In this document: positions 29,191 to 38,630 of the stretch, piece after piece
How positions within the stretch are numbered: position 1 is the first letter of the stretch
Layout of the letters: each line of letters starts with the position of its first letter
Source of the DNA: WHSW01 sp963740055
GTDB lineage: Bacteria > Actinomycetota > Thermoleophilia > Solirubrobacterales > 70-9
Direction: 5' to 3'
Length of the DNA stretch: 64,000 nucleotides
Assembly: GCA_963740055.1 (NCBI GenBank)
Contig: CAVUCL010000005.1
Span: 1 to 64,000 of the forward strand
The notes under the pieces: model-generated
The model's input: only the letters and a program-made list of their open reading frames with translations
Database searches by the model: none
Told to the model about the DNA's origin: nothing
Position numbers and translations under genes: made by a program

Positions 29191-30650
29191 CCGCGGCGAC
29201 CGTCGATCCGCGTCGCCTCCTCGCTCGCGCTCGTGGAACGCGACCTCGAATCGCCGGATGCAGCGCGCGCCGACGGGTTGACGTCCCAGCGGAACTGACC
29301 GGCGGCGGAGGGTCGAGAGGGCATCGCGGGTCAGTCGACTCGCGCCGCCAAGCGTTTCGCTGTGTCGTCGACCCGCTCCAGTAGGACTACGTCAGGTCGC
29401 TGCCGCGACCGCCGGCCGAGCGCTCGGATCAGCTTGCTGGCGTGAGCGTCAGCGCGGGATCTTCGTCGTCGGCCGTTCGACGAGCTGGCGCAGCCGGGCC
29501 TGCCTCGCCGAGTACTCTCGGCGACAGGCTCAGCGGTGCCAGGAAGATGGGGCTGGGACGGGGTGCTTCGTCCTGGGACCACATCCGTTATCGGTCGCTC
29601 CGGTGATGTCGCGAGTGGTCTCGTAGCCGACTCCGGATCGCGCTGGCGGTCGATCCGCCGCGTCCACCGAGCGGATCAGGCCGGCCCCATCGGGGTCACC
29701 CTCGCTGTCGCGACGGCGCGGTCGCCTGACAAGCTCGCCGTCGAAGACGGGCTGGCGCAGCCACTTACCCTCGTCGGTGAAGGTGTGGTTGGTGATGAAG
29801 ACCGTCGGGTGCGAGCGGCGACGTTGAACTCGCGCATCCGCCTGCTGACTCGGGCTCCGAGAACGGGCCCGGTGCCCCGGTAGGACTGGCTCGTCGGATC
29901 CGCGCTCGAGCCCGGGCCGCCCCAATAGGCGCCGTAGTTTCGATTCAGGTCGACTCCCGACCCGGTCGCGCATCGCGCAGGGGATCGGCGGCATCGTTTG
30001 TTGGTCGGGCGGCAGTTCTTGTGCTTGTAGGTGGCCTGGTCGGCGATTTATCTGCAGCAGGTTCGTGTTCGTGGTCGTCAGTCGGTCGGGCGGGTGCCGT
30101 AGCTGCGCGAGGCGAGGAAGCCGTCGACGTTGACGACCGCAACGACGAGACTCGGCCCTCGTCGAGCAGCGAGGTGATCGACGCGGTCGCCGGCGTCGTG
30201 GCCGTCGACGAGCTCGATCGCGGTCTCGATCGGAACTTGAGCGAGGCCACTCGCGGGCGTGATGGACGCCGAAGTTCAGGTAGCCGCGGCCGGCTGCAGC
30301 CGCCGCGTCGATCCCGGTCTGGATCCCGATTCCTCGCTCGGCCGACCTTCGACGTCTCGCCGGCGAGCACGGCGCGCTAGGGACGGGCTGTCTTCGGTCG
30401 CCCTCTCTCGGTGGTGTAGTCCTGAGCGCGTACTGGTCGCGGCAGCTCGCGGATCCGAGGTTCGACGCACTCGCCCGGCGCCGCTCGCAACTGCGAGCCT
30501 CGGCATCGTGGGCGACCAGTCGCCCCAGCGTCTCGGCGCCGAACTCCGGCCGTGGCGAGCCGCTCGCGCTCGACCTCGGATACATAACGACGGTTGCCGC
30601 GGTGGGGGAGACGTCGTAGGCGACGTCGAGTCCGAGGCAGAGCGTAGTCG
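29190..30650 (-). pseudogene. Degraded M14-family zinc carboxypeptidase gene
   Basis: Pieces of an M14 carboxypeptidase appear in order but in changing frames: DVAYDVSPTAATVVMYP, GYLNFGVHHAREWP (HxxE zinc motif), PIETAIELVDGHDAGDR, VVAVVNVDGFLASRS, YKHKNCRPT, VDLNRNYGAYWGGPGSS, SQSYRGTGP, FITNHTFTDEGKWLRQP, GYETTRDITGATDN and FRWDVNPSAR. At least eight frame changes are needed to join them. Between changes the residues are strikingly well conserved, which suits recent decay or dense indel errors better than ancient decay. The normal product would be a secreted metallopeptidase. End points are approximate. Confidence 0.7.
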
Positions 30651-30697
30651 GTCCGCGGCGATCGAGGCCGGCCCGTGAGCGGCGCGCTCCTCGGCTG

Positions 30698-30970
30698 GTG
30701 GTCCCGACGCTCTATGTCTGCCACGGCGACGACGGCGGTCCTCGGATCCATCCGTGCCGGCGGGTGCAGGAGGCGATGCGAGCGGCGGGGATCGAGTACG
30801 AGAAGGTGATCGCCGGCCACGGTCACCCGATCCCGTTCCTGCGCAAAGGCTCGCGCGAACAGCTGCGCGAGGCGACCGGAGCGACGAAGCTGCCGGCGCT
30901 GAAGCTGACTGACGGGACCGTGATCACCCACTCTCGCGCGATCCTCGCCTGGGTCGACCGGCAGGTCTAG
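30698..30970 (+). CDS. Glutathione S-transferase N-terminal (thioredoxin-fold) domain protein
   Basis: A 90-residue single-domain protein with a GTG start. The pattern TLYVCHGDDGGPRIHPCRRV, then YEKVIAGHGHPIPF, TKLPALKLTDGTVITHSRAI and LAWVDRQ matches the thioredoxin-fold half of GSTs, with the cis-Pro (KLPAL) and the THSRAI glutathione-site loop. The C-terminal helical domain is absent, as in several actinobacterial stand-alone versions. Its stop is four bases before the agmatinase-like start, so they are probably co-transcribed. Confidence 0.75.
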   Translation: MVPTLYVCHGDDGGPRIHPCRRVQEAMRAAGIEYEKVIAGHGHPIPFLRKGSREQLREATGATKLPALKLTDGTVITHSRAILAWVDRQV

Positions 30971-30974
30971 GCGG

Positions 30975-31982
30975 ATGGACGAGCGCCACCCGGAAGCACC
31001 CCGGCTCGGGCGCGGCGAGCCCCCGAGCCACGCGGGCCTGAGCCCGACCTTCGCCGGCCAGCCCCTGGTGCTCGATCCGGCGCGGCTCGAGGGCGTCGAC
31101 GTCGCCGTCGTCGGGGCGCCGTTCGACGACGGGACCTCGCACCGCCCCGGCGCCCGGTTCGGCCCGCGAGCGATTCGCGCCTGGGACGACGAGGGGCGCT
31201 TCGGCCGCCCTCACCTGCGCTCCGGCCTCGACCCATTCGCGGTTCTCGACGTCGTCGATCACGGCGACTCCGAGCCGGCGCCCGGCGACCTCGTGCGCTC
31301 GCACGCGCAGCTCGCCGCGGTCCTCGGCGGCGTCCTCGACGCCGGCGCGATGCCGCTCGTGCTCGGCGGCGACCACTCGATCGCGCTGCCGACGATGCGG
31401 GCGCTCGCCGAGCGCCACGGGCCCGACGGCTACGCGGTCGTGCAGCTCGACACCCACGCCGACACCGGGGAGGAGCTCTACGGGGTACGGATCTCGCACG
31501 GGACGCCGTTTCGCATCGCGGTCGAGGAGGGCGCGCTGCTGGGCGAGAACATCGTCCAGCTCGGCCTCCGCGGCACCTGGCCGACCCCCGAGGACTTCGC
31601 CTGGATGGCGGCTCGGGGATTTCGCTGGCACACGATGGAGGAGATCGACGAGCGCGGACTCGACGAGGTGCTCGAAGAGGCGCTTGCACACGTCGCCGCG
31701 CGCGCGCCGCGGGTCTATCTGACCGTCGACATCGACGTCCTCGACCCCGCCTACGCGCCCGGCACCGGAACGCCCGAGCCCGGCGGTCTGACGACCCGCG
31801 AGCTGCAGCGCGCCGTGCGCCGGATCGGGCGCGAGGCCGAGCTCTGCGCCGCAGACATCGTCGAGGTCTGCCCGCCGTTCGACCCGGCCGGGATCACCGC
31901 GCTCGCCGCGGAGCGGGCGGCGATCGCGATCCTGACCGGGATCGCGGGGCGGACCGACCGGAGGGCCGGCGACCGCGTCTGA
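30975..31982 (+). CDS. Agmatinase/arginase-family ureohydrolase
   Basis: A 335-residue manganese ureohydrolase. All metal-ligand motifs are present: VLGGDHSIALPT, VQLDTHADT (the DxHxD box, here D-T-H-A-D) and TVDIDVLDPAYAPGTGTPEPGG. It should hydrolyse agmatine or a related guanidino compound to urea and an amine; the GTGTPEPGG loop favours the agmatinase side, but guanidinobutyrase and similar activities cannot be excluded. It lies between a GST-like gene and a cNMP/thioredoxin-reductase-like gene. Confidence 0.85.
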   Translation: MDERHPEAPRLGRGEPPSHAGLSPTFAGQPLVLDPARLEGVDVAVVGAPFDDGTSHRPGARFGPRAIRAWDDEGRFGRPHLRSGLDPFAVLDVVDHGDSEPAPGDLVRSHAQLAAVLGGVLDAGAMPLVLGGDHSIALPTMRALAERHGPDGYAVVQLDTHADTGEELYGVRISHGTPFRIAVEEGALLGENIVQLGLRGTWPTPEDFAWMAARGFRWHTMEEIDERGLDEVLEEALAHVAARAPRVYLTVDIDVLDPAYAPGTGTPEPGGLTTRELQRAVRRIGREAELCAADIVEVCPPFDPAGITALAAERAAIAILTGIAGRTDRRAGDRV

Positions 31983-32013
31983 GCGAGTACGGACGGCGGG
32001 TACCCTCAGTTCG

Positions 32014-33591
32014 GTGACCGGACCGGCGAGCACAGTGCTGTCACCTGGGCAGGTGGCGCTGCTCGCCGAGCACGGCGAGGAGCGGACCGCGGACGCCGGC
32101 GAGTACCTGTTTCGGGTCGGCGACCGCCGCTATCCGTTCATCGTCATCCTCGAGGGCGAGGCGGCGATCGAGGATGCCTCCGGCGCCGAGATCATCCGCC
32201 ACGGCGCCGCGGGCTTCCTCGGCGAGATGAACCTGCTCTCCGGGCAGACGGTCTTCCTGAGCGCTGTCGTGACCGAGCCGATGCGCTACATCGCCGTCGA
32301 CCGCGACGTCCTGCGCCGGCTCCTGGTCGAGGACAGCGCGCTCGCCGACCTGCTGCTCTCGACCTTCGTTCGCCGGCGCGAGTTGCTGCAGCAGCGCGAG
32401 GGGGTCGGGATCGAGATCGTCGGACCAAGGAGCTCCGCCGACACCCGCCGGATCGTCGACTGGGCGAAGCGCGCTCGCCTGCCGTACTCCTGGCTCGACC
32501 CGGACGAACATGACTCCGCGCGGGCACTCGTCACGGCGCTCGAGGAGGCCGAGATTCCGCTCGTGCGCCTCCCCGGCGGCGTCGACCTGCGGCGGCCGAG
32601 CAACGGCGAGCTCTCGCGCGCGCTCGGGATCGGGCTCGAGCTCGACCGCCACGAGGAGGTCGACCTGGTGATCGTCGGCGGCGGCCCGGCCGGGCTCGGG
32701 GCGGCGGTCTACGGCGCCTCGGAGGGGCTCGACACGCTGGTGCTCGAGAGCACCGTGCTCGGCGGGCAGGCGGGGACCTCGCGCCGGATCGAGAACTATC
32801 TCGGCTTCCCGGCCGGGATCAGCGGCACGGAGCTGACCAGCCGCGCGGTGACCCAGGCGCGAAAGTTCCGCGCTCGCACGGCGACGCCCTACGAGGCCGT
32901 CGCGCTCGAGCTCGGCGACCAGCGCCACGTCGTCCGGCTCGACGGCGGCCAGGAGGTCGCGGCCCGGGCGGTCGTGCTCGCGACCGGCGCCAACTACCGG
33001 CGCCTGCCGGTCGCCGACCTCGACCAGTACGAGGGGATCAGCGTCTTCTACGCCGCGGGCCCGCCCGAGGCCCAGCTCTGCGGTGCGCAGCGGGTCGGCG
33101 TGATCGGGGGCGGCAACTCGGCCGCTCAGGCGGCGATCTGGCTCGCGCGCGGCGGCGCCCTGGTGACCCTGCTTCACCGCCGCGCCGATCTCGCGCAGAC
33201 CATGTCGCAGTACCTGATCGACGACCTCGAGCGTTACGGGATCGCGGTCCGCGGCGGCAGCGACGTCGCCGAGCTCCACGGCGCCGACGGCGAGCTCGAG
33301 GCGGTGACGCTGGTCGACGGTGAGCGGCTGGAGCTCGCGTACCTGTTCTGCTTCCTCGGCGCGAGCCCGTGCACCGAGTGGCTCGGGGAGGCGATCGCGC
33401 GCGACGAGAAGGGCTTCGTCCTCACCGGTCCCGAGGCCGGCGCCGTGGGCCTGCTGGAGACCAGCGTCGCCCGCGTCTACGCCGCCGGTGACGTGCGCTC
33501 GGGCTCGATCAAGCGCTGCGCGACCGCGGTCGGCGAGGGAGCGACCGCGATTCAGTTCGTCCACGAGCGGCTCGGCGCAGCGACGCCGTAG
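32014..33591 (+). CDS. cNMP-binding domain fused to a thioredoxin-reductase-like FAD oxidoreductase
   Basis: A 525-residue fusion with a GTG start. Residues 1-125 form a cyclic-nucleotide-binding barrel (GEYLFRVGDRRYPFIVILEG, FLGEMNLLSGQ). Residues 130-205 look glutaredoxin-like but lack the usual CxxC (IVGPRSSADTRRIVDW). From 215 comes the FAD domain (IVGGGPAG, 220-227), ENYLGFP, then the NAD(P) site VIGGGNS around 365 and the C-terminal VYAAGDVRSGSIKRCATAVGEG. The redox-active CxxC of thioredoxin reductase is missing after GISVFYAAGPP, so it cannot work by the standard disulfide relay. Eight bases separate it from the MFS gene. Confidence 0.8.
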   Translation: MTGPASTVLSPGQVALLAEHGEERTADAGEYLFRVGDRRYPFIVILEGEAAIEDASGAEIIRHGAAGFLGEMNLLSGQTVFLSAVVTEPMRYIAVDRDVLRRLLVEDSALADLLLSTFVRRRELLQQREGVGIEIVGPRSSADTRRIVDWAKRARLPYSWLDPDEHDSARALVTALEEAEIPLVRLPGGVDLRRPSNGELSRALGIGLELDRHEEVDLVIVGGGPAGLGAAVYGASEGLDTLVLESTVLGGQAGTSRRIENYLGFPAGISGTELTSRAVTQARKFRARTATPYEAVALELGDQRHVVRLDGGQEVAARAVVLATGANYRRLPVADLDQYEGISVFYAAGPPEAQLCGAQRVGVIGGGNSAAQAAIWLARGGALVTLLHRRADLAQTMSQYLIDDLERYGIAVRGGSDVAELHGADGELEAVTLVDGERLELAYLFCFLGASPCTEWLGEAIARDEKGFVLTGPEAGAVGLLETSVARVYAAGDVRSGSIKRCATAVGEGATAIQFVHERLGAATP

Positions 33592-33599
33592 CGCCGCGC

Positions 33600-34742
33600 G
33601 TGCGCGCCTCGATCACCGGGATCTTCTTCCTCAACGGCGCCGTGTTCAGCAGCTGGTATGCGCGCCTGCCAGCGATCCAGGACGACCTCGGGCTGAGCAC
33701 CGGCGAGATCGGTCTCGCGCTGGTCGGGGCGCCGCTCGGCCTGCTCGCCGCGCAGCCGCTGGTCGGGGCGATGGTCGCCCGCCGGGGCTCGCGCGCGGTC
33801 GTCGCGGCGGCGCCCGCCTTGATCGCCGCCGTGGTCCTGCCGGCGCTCGCCTTCGACGCGCCGAGCCTGTTCGTCGCCGCGCTCGCGGTCGGGGCTCTCA
33901 ACGGCGCCCTCGACATCGCGATGAACGCCCAGGGGATCGCGGTCGAGCGCACGCTCGGGCGGCCCCTGTTCAGCTCGCTGCACGCCGCCTTCTCCTTCGG
34001 CGCCCTCGCCGGCGCGAGCGCGGCGGCGATCGCCGCCGCCGCGGCGGTCGCTCCGCTGCCGCACCTGGCGGCGGTCGCCGGCGTCGGGGCGCTGGCGGCG
34101 GTCGCGCTCTCGCGCGGGTTGGTGCACGACCGGGGAGTCCCCGGCGCCCGCCGGCTCGCGCGGCCGAGCCGGCGGTTGGCGGCGCTCGGCGCGATCGCCT
34201 TCTGCGCCCTGCTCGCCGAGGGCGCCGTCTTCGACTGGAGTGGGATCTACCTCGCGGTCGAGACCGGGGCGGTCGCCGGCCTCGCGCCGCTCGGCCTCGC
34301 CGCGTTCTCGCTCGCGATGGGCATCGGGCGGCTCGCCGCGGATCCGCTTGCGGTGCGGCTCGGCGCCGATGCGACCGCCCGTACGGGCGCCGTGGTCGCG
34401 GGGCTCGGCCTCGGCCTCGCGCTCGCGCTCGCCGAGCCGGCGACGGCGATCGCCGGCTTCGCGCTGATGGGGATCGGCCTCTCGGTCGTGTTCCCGCTCG
34501 CGCTGCGAACCGCGGGCGGCATGTCGGCCGGCGGCGGGCCGGAGCTGGCGGCGGTCTCGACGCTCGGCTACACCGGGTTTCTCGCCGGCCCGCCGGCGAT
34601 CGGCCTGCTCGCCGAGGCGGTCGGGCTGCGGCTCGCGCTGCTCCCGGTGTGCGCGCTCTGCCTGCTCGCGGCGGCGCTGGTCGCCGGCGCCGGCGTCGCC
34701 CCGATCGACGCCGAGCGCGGGAACATGCGAGATTGCAGTTGA
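33600..34742 (+). CDS. MFS transporter (YbjJ-like)
   Basis: A 380-residue major facilitator with about twelve hydrophobic segments, Ala/Leu/Gly-rich. The first helix and loop (FFLNGAVFSSWYARLPAIQDDL) and VGAPLGLLAAQPLVGAMVARRGSR, with the MFS A-like loop, resemble the YbjJ group; DIAMNAQGIAVE is also typical. Substrate unknown. GTG start without a clear ribosome-binding site; it follows the flavoprotein gene by eight bases and overlaps the next ATG by one base, suggesting one operon. Confidence 0.8.
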   Translation: MRASITGIFFLNGAVFSSWYARLPAIQDDLGLSTGEIGLALVGAPLGLLAAQPLVGAMVARRGSRAVVAAAPALIAAVVLPALAFDAPSLFVAALAVGALNGALDIAMNAQGIAVERTLGRPLFSSLHAAFSFGALAGASAAAIAAAAAVAPLPHLAAVAGVGALAAVALSRGLVHDRGVPGARRLARPSRRLAALGAIAFCALLAEGAVFDWSGIYLAVETGAVAGLAPLGLAAFSLAMGIGRLAADPLAVRLGADATARTGAVVAGLGLGLALALAEPATAIAGFALMGIGLSVVFPLALRTAGGMSAGGGPELAAVSTLGYTGFLAGPPAIGLLAEAVGLRLALLPVCALCLLAAALVAGAGVAPIDAERGNMRDCS

Positions 34743-37000
34743 TGGGGGTCAGGGACGGGCAGGGTCCGCGAGGCAGGCGATCGGCGGCGTTAGTCGCCCT
34801 CGTTGCCGCGGGCGCGCTCTGGATGGCGCCGTCCGCGAGCGCCGCCGGGGCCGCCGAGCCGCAGTTCACTGTGCGTGGGAGCGCCGAGCAGGTTCAGGTC
34901 ACCGGGGCCGCTGCGGGCGAGAAGCTGAAGCTGCGGCGCAAGGGCGAGCGCGTCGACGGCCGCCGCGCCAGCGGGCTCGGCGGGGCGGTCTTTCGCCGCG
35001 TCGAGGCGGGCGGCGGCTACTCGGTGCGCGGCGCCGGCGGCGAGTCGGCCCGGTTCCGGGTCCTGAGCGGGCGGGCGAAGCCGCCGAGCGAGTCGATCTA
35101 CGAGCAGACCCTGCCGGCGGGCGGCTACGGCTATCTGCGCACCCGCGACGGCACCGACCTGGCGATCAACGTCAGCCTCCCGGGACCGCCCGAGGACGGT
35201 CCCTATCCGACCCTGGTCGAGTATTCGGGCTACGGCTACGCCGACCCGTCCGGGCCCGAGAGCGGGATCCAGCCGGTCGCCGACCTGCTCGGCTTCGCCG
35301 TCGTCGACGTGAACATGCGCGGCACCGGTTGCTCGGGCGGCGCCTTCGACTACTTCGAGCGCCTGCAGGCGCTCGACGGCTACGACGTGATCGAGACCGT
35401 CGCCCGCCAGCCCTGGGCCCTGCACGGAGAGGTCGGGATGATGGGCGTCTCCTACGGTGGGATCAGCCAGCTGTTCGTCGCCGCGACCCGGCCCCCGAGC
35501 CTGTCCGCGATCGCGCCGCTCTCGGTGCTCGACGAGACGCTGACCACGCTCTATCCGGGCGGGATCCTCAACACCGGGTTCGCGTTCGCGTGGGCGCAGG
35601 ACCGCGTCGACGACTCACAGCCGGCGACCCCGACCACCGGCCAACCCTGGGCGTACGAGCGAATCGAGGCCGGTGACGAGATCTGCGCCGCGAACCAGGC
35701 CCTGCATCCGGAGGCGGTCGACCTGATCGCGAAGATCCGCCGCAACGACTACTACCGCGCACGGATCGCCGACCCGCTCTCGCCGGCGACCTTCGTCGAC
35801 AAGATCGACGTCCCGGTGTTCCTCGCCTGCCAGTGGCAGGACGAGCAGACCGGCGGGCACTGTCCGGCGCTCGTGCGCCGCTTCCGCGGCACCGATCGCA
35901 AGTGGTTCACGTTCACCAACGGCACCCACATCGACTCGCTCGACCCGGAGACGTTCAACCGCTGGTACGACTTCCTCGAGCTGTTCGTGGCTCGCGAGCG
36001 ACCGGAGCTGACCCCGGGCCAGCGCGCTGCTGCGCCGGTGATCTACACGGCCGCGATGGGCGTGCCCGGGGTCGAGCTCCCCGACGACCCGATCCAGAAC
36101 CAGCCCGACTACGACTCGGCGCTGGCGGCGTTCGAGAGCCTGCCGGCGGTCCGGATCCTGTTCGAGAGCGGTGCCGGCGGCGACCAGCCCGGCGAGCCGT
36201 TCCCGGCCTTCGAGCAGTCGTTCGATCGCTTCCCGGTGCCGAAGACGAAGGCGCGCTCGCTCTACCTCGCCGGTGGCGGCGAGCTCGCGCGCAAGCGCGG
36301 CGGCAAGGGTGCGGACGAGTTCACCTGGGATCCCGACGCGCGCCCGGCGACCGACTTCAGCGGCGACACCGCTGCCGGTCCGGGTGGCCTCTGGACCGCG
36401 ACCCCCGAATACGGCTGGGCGCAGAGCCCGGCCGGACGCGCGCTCTCATACGTCGGTGCGCCGCTGGCCGAGGACACGGCGGTGCTCGGCGCCGGGGCGC
36501 TCGAGGTCTGGGTGCGCTCGAAGGCCCGCAACGTCGACCTCCAGGCGACCGTCTCCGAGGTCCGCCCGGACGGCAACGAGAGCTTCGTCCAGAGCGGCTG
36601 GCTGCGGACCGGCGCCCGCAAGCTCGATCGCGAGCGCAGCAGGCCGCTCGAGCCGGTGCCGAGCTACCGCGAGCGCGACGCCCGCCGGCTGCCCCGGGGA
36701 CGGTTCGTCAAGGTGACGATCCCGCTCTACTACCAGGGCCACGTCTATCGCGAGGGCTCGCGGATCCGGGTCACGGTCGCGGCGCCAGGCGGCGACCAGC
36801 CGGTCTGGGCGTTCGCGGAGGCGAGCCCGAACGCGACCCCGTGGGTGGCGATCGCGCACTCGAAGCGGTTCCCGTCGCGGCTTCTGCTGCCGGTGGCGCC
36901 CGGGGTCACGGCGCCGACCGAGCTGCCGCCGTGTCCGAGCCTCCGCGGCCAGCCCTGCCGCCCATACCTCCCCTACGCAAACGAGAAGTTCAAGCGCTGA
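34742..37000 (+). CDS. Secreted CocE/NonD-family hydrolase, copy 2
   Basis: A 752-residue paralogue of the hydrolase at 21.5 kb, sharing the same architecture and long identical stretches. It has a signal peptide (RRSAALVALVAAGALWMAPS, cleaved near SASA), the small beta N-domain (FTVRGSAEQVQVTG), the core with GTGCSGGAFDYFERL, nucleophile Ser237 in GMMGVSYGGIS, the TNGTHIDSLD histidine, and the C-terminal jelly-roll. Conserved cysteines in ACQWQDEQTGGHC, CPSLRGQPC and EICAANQ may form disulfides outside the cell. The ATG overlaps the MFS stop by one base. Confidence 0.85.
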   Translation: MGVRDGQGPRGRRSAALVALVAAGALWMAPSASAAGAAEPQFTVRGSAEQVQVTGAAAGEKLKLRRKGERVDGRRASGLGGAVFRRVEAGGGYSVRGAGGESARFRVLSGRAKPPSESIYEQTLPAGGYGYLRTRDGTDLAINVSLPGPPEDGPYPTLVEYSGYGYADPSGPESGIQPVADLLGFAVVDVNMRGTGCSGGAFDYFERLQALDGYDVIETVARQPWALHGEVGMMGVSYGGISQLFVAATRPPSLSAIAPLSVLDETLTTLYPGGILNTGFAFAWAQDRVDDSQPATPTTGQPWAYERIEAGDEICAANQALHPEAVDLIAKIRRNDYYRARIADPLSPATFVDKIDVPVFLACQWQDEQTGGHCPALVRRFRGTDRKWFTFTNGTHIDSLDPETFNRWYDFLELFVARERPELTPGQRAAAPVIYTAAMGVPGVELPDDPIQNQPDYDSALAAFESLPAVRILFESGAGGDQPGEPFPAFEQSFDRFPVPKTKARSLYLAGGGELARKRGGKGADEFTWDPDARPATDFSGDTAAGPGGLWTATPEYGWAQSPAGRALSYVGAPLAEDTAVLGAGALEVWVRSKARNVDLQATVSEVRPDGNESFVQSGWLRTGARKLDRERSRPLEPVPSYRERDARRLPRGRFVKVTIPLYYQGHVYREGSRIRVTVAAPGGDQPVWAFAEASPNATPWVAIAHSKRFPSRLLLPVAPGVTAPTELPPCPSLRGQPCRPYLPYANEKFKR

Positions 37001-37014
37001 CGCCCGCCGCGGCG

Positions 37015-38526
37015 TCAGGTCTCGGCGGGTTGGGGGTGCTCGGGGCGGTTGGGGCGGGAGTGGAGGGGGGTGCCGGCGACTCCGCAGGAGCGGTCGCGTG
37101 AGAGCGGCGCCAGGGTCTCCTCGTCGGCCCCGGGCCCGGACTCGAGCACGTCGGAGCTGATCGTGAACCAGGCGAAGACGCCGCCGAGCGCCGCGAGCGC
37201 GGCGCAGACCGCCATCGCCATCTGGAAGCCGTCGGTCATCGCCTCCGGGTCGTAGAAGGCGTCGCCGGTGAGGCCGGCGATCAGCGGCAGGACCGCGACC
37301 GCGAGCAGCCCGCCGACCCGCGAGACGGCGTTGTTGACGCCGGAGGCGATGCCCGCATGGCGATCGTCGGCGGCGGCGAGCACCGTCGCGGTCACCGGCG
37401 CGACGACGAGCACGAGCCCGAGCCCGAACACGACCACCGGCGGCAGCACCGCCGAGACGTAGCTCTCGCCGGGCTCGATCCGGGTCATCCAGAGCAGCCC
37501 GAGCGCGATCACCAGCGGGCCGACCGCGAGCGGGATCCGCGGGCCGATCCGCTGCGCGAGCGCGCCCGAGCGCGCCGAGAACAAAAGCAGCAGCGCGGTT
37601 ACCGGCAGCGAGGCGGCGCCGGCCGCGGTCGCCGAGTAGCCGAGCGAGATCTGCAGGAACGCGACGAAGAGGAAGAAGAAGCCACCGAGCGCGGTGTAGA
37701 CGACGAAGGTGACCAGGTTGGCGGCGCTGAACTGCCGCGAGTTGAAGATCGAGAGCGGCATCATCGGCTCGGCGCTGCGGCGCTCGACGACGAAGAAGGC
37801 GACCAGGGCGGCGACGCCGGCGATCGCGGCGAACCAGATCAGCGCCGAGCCGCCGTCGGCGCCCTCGATCAGCGCGTAGGTGGTCCCGGCGAGCCCGACC
37901 GCGGCGAGCGTCGCGCCGGGATAGTCGAGTCGCCCGCTCGCGTCCGGGTCGCGGGTCTCGGGCACGTGGCGAGCGGCCATCGCGATCACGAACACCCCGA
38001 GCGGCAGGTTGATGAGGAAGATCGCGCGCCAGGAGACGGCGTCGACCAGGTAACCGCCGAGCAGCGGCCCGACCGCCGTCGCAACTCCGACCAGGCCCGA
38101 CCAGGCGCCGATCGCACGGGCGCGATCCTCGCGCCGGAAGGTGGCCTCGATCATCGCCAGGCTGCCCGGCGTCAGCAGGGCGCCGCCGATCCCCTGCAGC
38201 AGCCGCGCCGCGATCAGCACCTCGACCGTTGGCGCGATCGCGCAGAGCAGCGACGCGGCGGTGAAGATCGCGATCCCGATGACGAAGATCCGCCGGCGCC
38301 CGTAGTGGTCGCCGAGCGAGCCGCCGAGCAGGATCAGCGAGGCGAGCGAGAGCAGGTATCCGTTCAGGATCCACTGCAGGGCGCTGGTCGAGGCGTCGAG
38401 ATCGCGGCCGATCTCCGGCAGGGCGACGTTGACGACGGTCCCGTCGAGGAAGGCGAGCCCGGAGCCGAGCACGGCGACCGCGAGCACCCAGCGCCCTGCC
38501 GTGCTGGCGAAGGAGACCTGCGCCAT
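37015..38526 (-). CDS. DHA2-family MFS drug/proton antiporter (EmrB/QacA type)
   Basis: A roughly 503-residue exporter with about fourteen membrane helices. Typical DHA2 motifs are FLDGTVVNVALPEIGRDL in helix 1, GSLGDHYGRRRIFV (motif A), LIAARLLQGIGGALLTPGSL, and WRAIFLINLPLGV. Such transporters export drugs, dyes or lipids. It is convergent with CocE copy 2 at a distance of 14 bases, and its 5' side faces the MMPL gene, so the two exporters share a promoter region of about 100 bases. The ATG was preferred over an adjacent upstream TTG. Confidence 0.85.
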   Translation of the reverse strand: MAQVSFASTAGRWVLAVAVLGSGLAFLDGTVVNVALPEIGRDLDASTSALQWILNGYLLSLASLILLGGSLGDHYGRRRIFVIGIAIFTAASLLCAIAPTVEVLIAARLLQGIGGALLTPGSLAMIEATFRREDRARAIGAWSGLVGVATAVGPLLGGYLVDAVSWRAIFLINLPLGVFVIAMAARHVPETRDPDASGRLDYPGATLAAVGLAGTTYALIEGADGGSALIWFAAIAGVAALVAFFVVERRSAEPMMPLSIFNSRQFSAANLVTFVVYTALGGFFFLFVAFLQISLGYSATAAGAASLPVTALLLLFSARSGALAQRIGPRIPLAVGPLVIALGLLWMTRIEPGESYVSAVLPPVVVFGLGLVLVVAPVTATVLAAADDRHAGIASGVNNAVSRVGGLLAVAVLPLIAGLTGDAFYDPEAMTDGFQMAMAVCAALAALGGVFAWFTISSDVLESGPGADEETLAPLSRDRSCGVAGTPLHSRPNRPEHPQPAET

Positions 38527-38630
38527 CAACCGGCCCGGCTCTCAAACGGCTCCCGCACGCGGTCCACCGTAGCGACGTGACGTCGTCACATAAGCTCACG
38601 CGCACGCTGAGCTAGCTTCGACGATCGCTG

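Noticed and set aside
28844..29384. Plus-strand open frames across the degraded region
   Set aside because: They are Arg/Ser/Pro/Ala-rich with no domain content, while the minus strand carries recognisable M14 and PF06475-like motifs.
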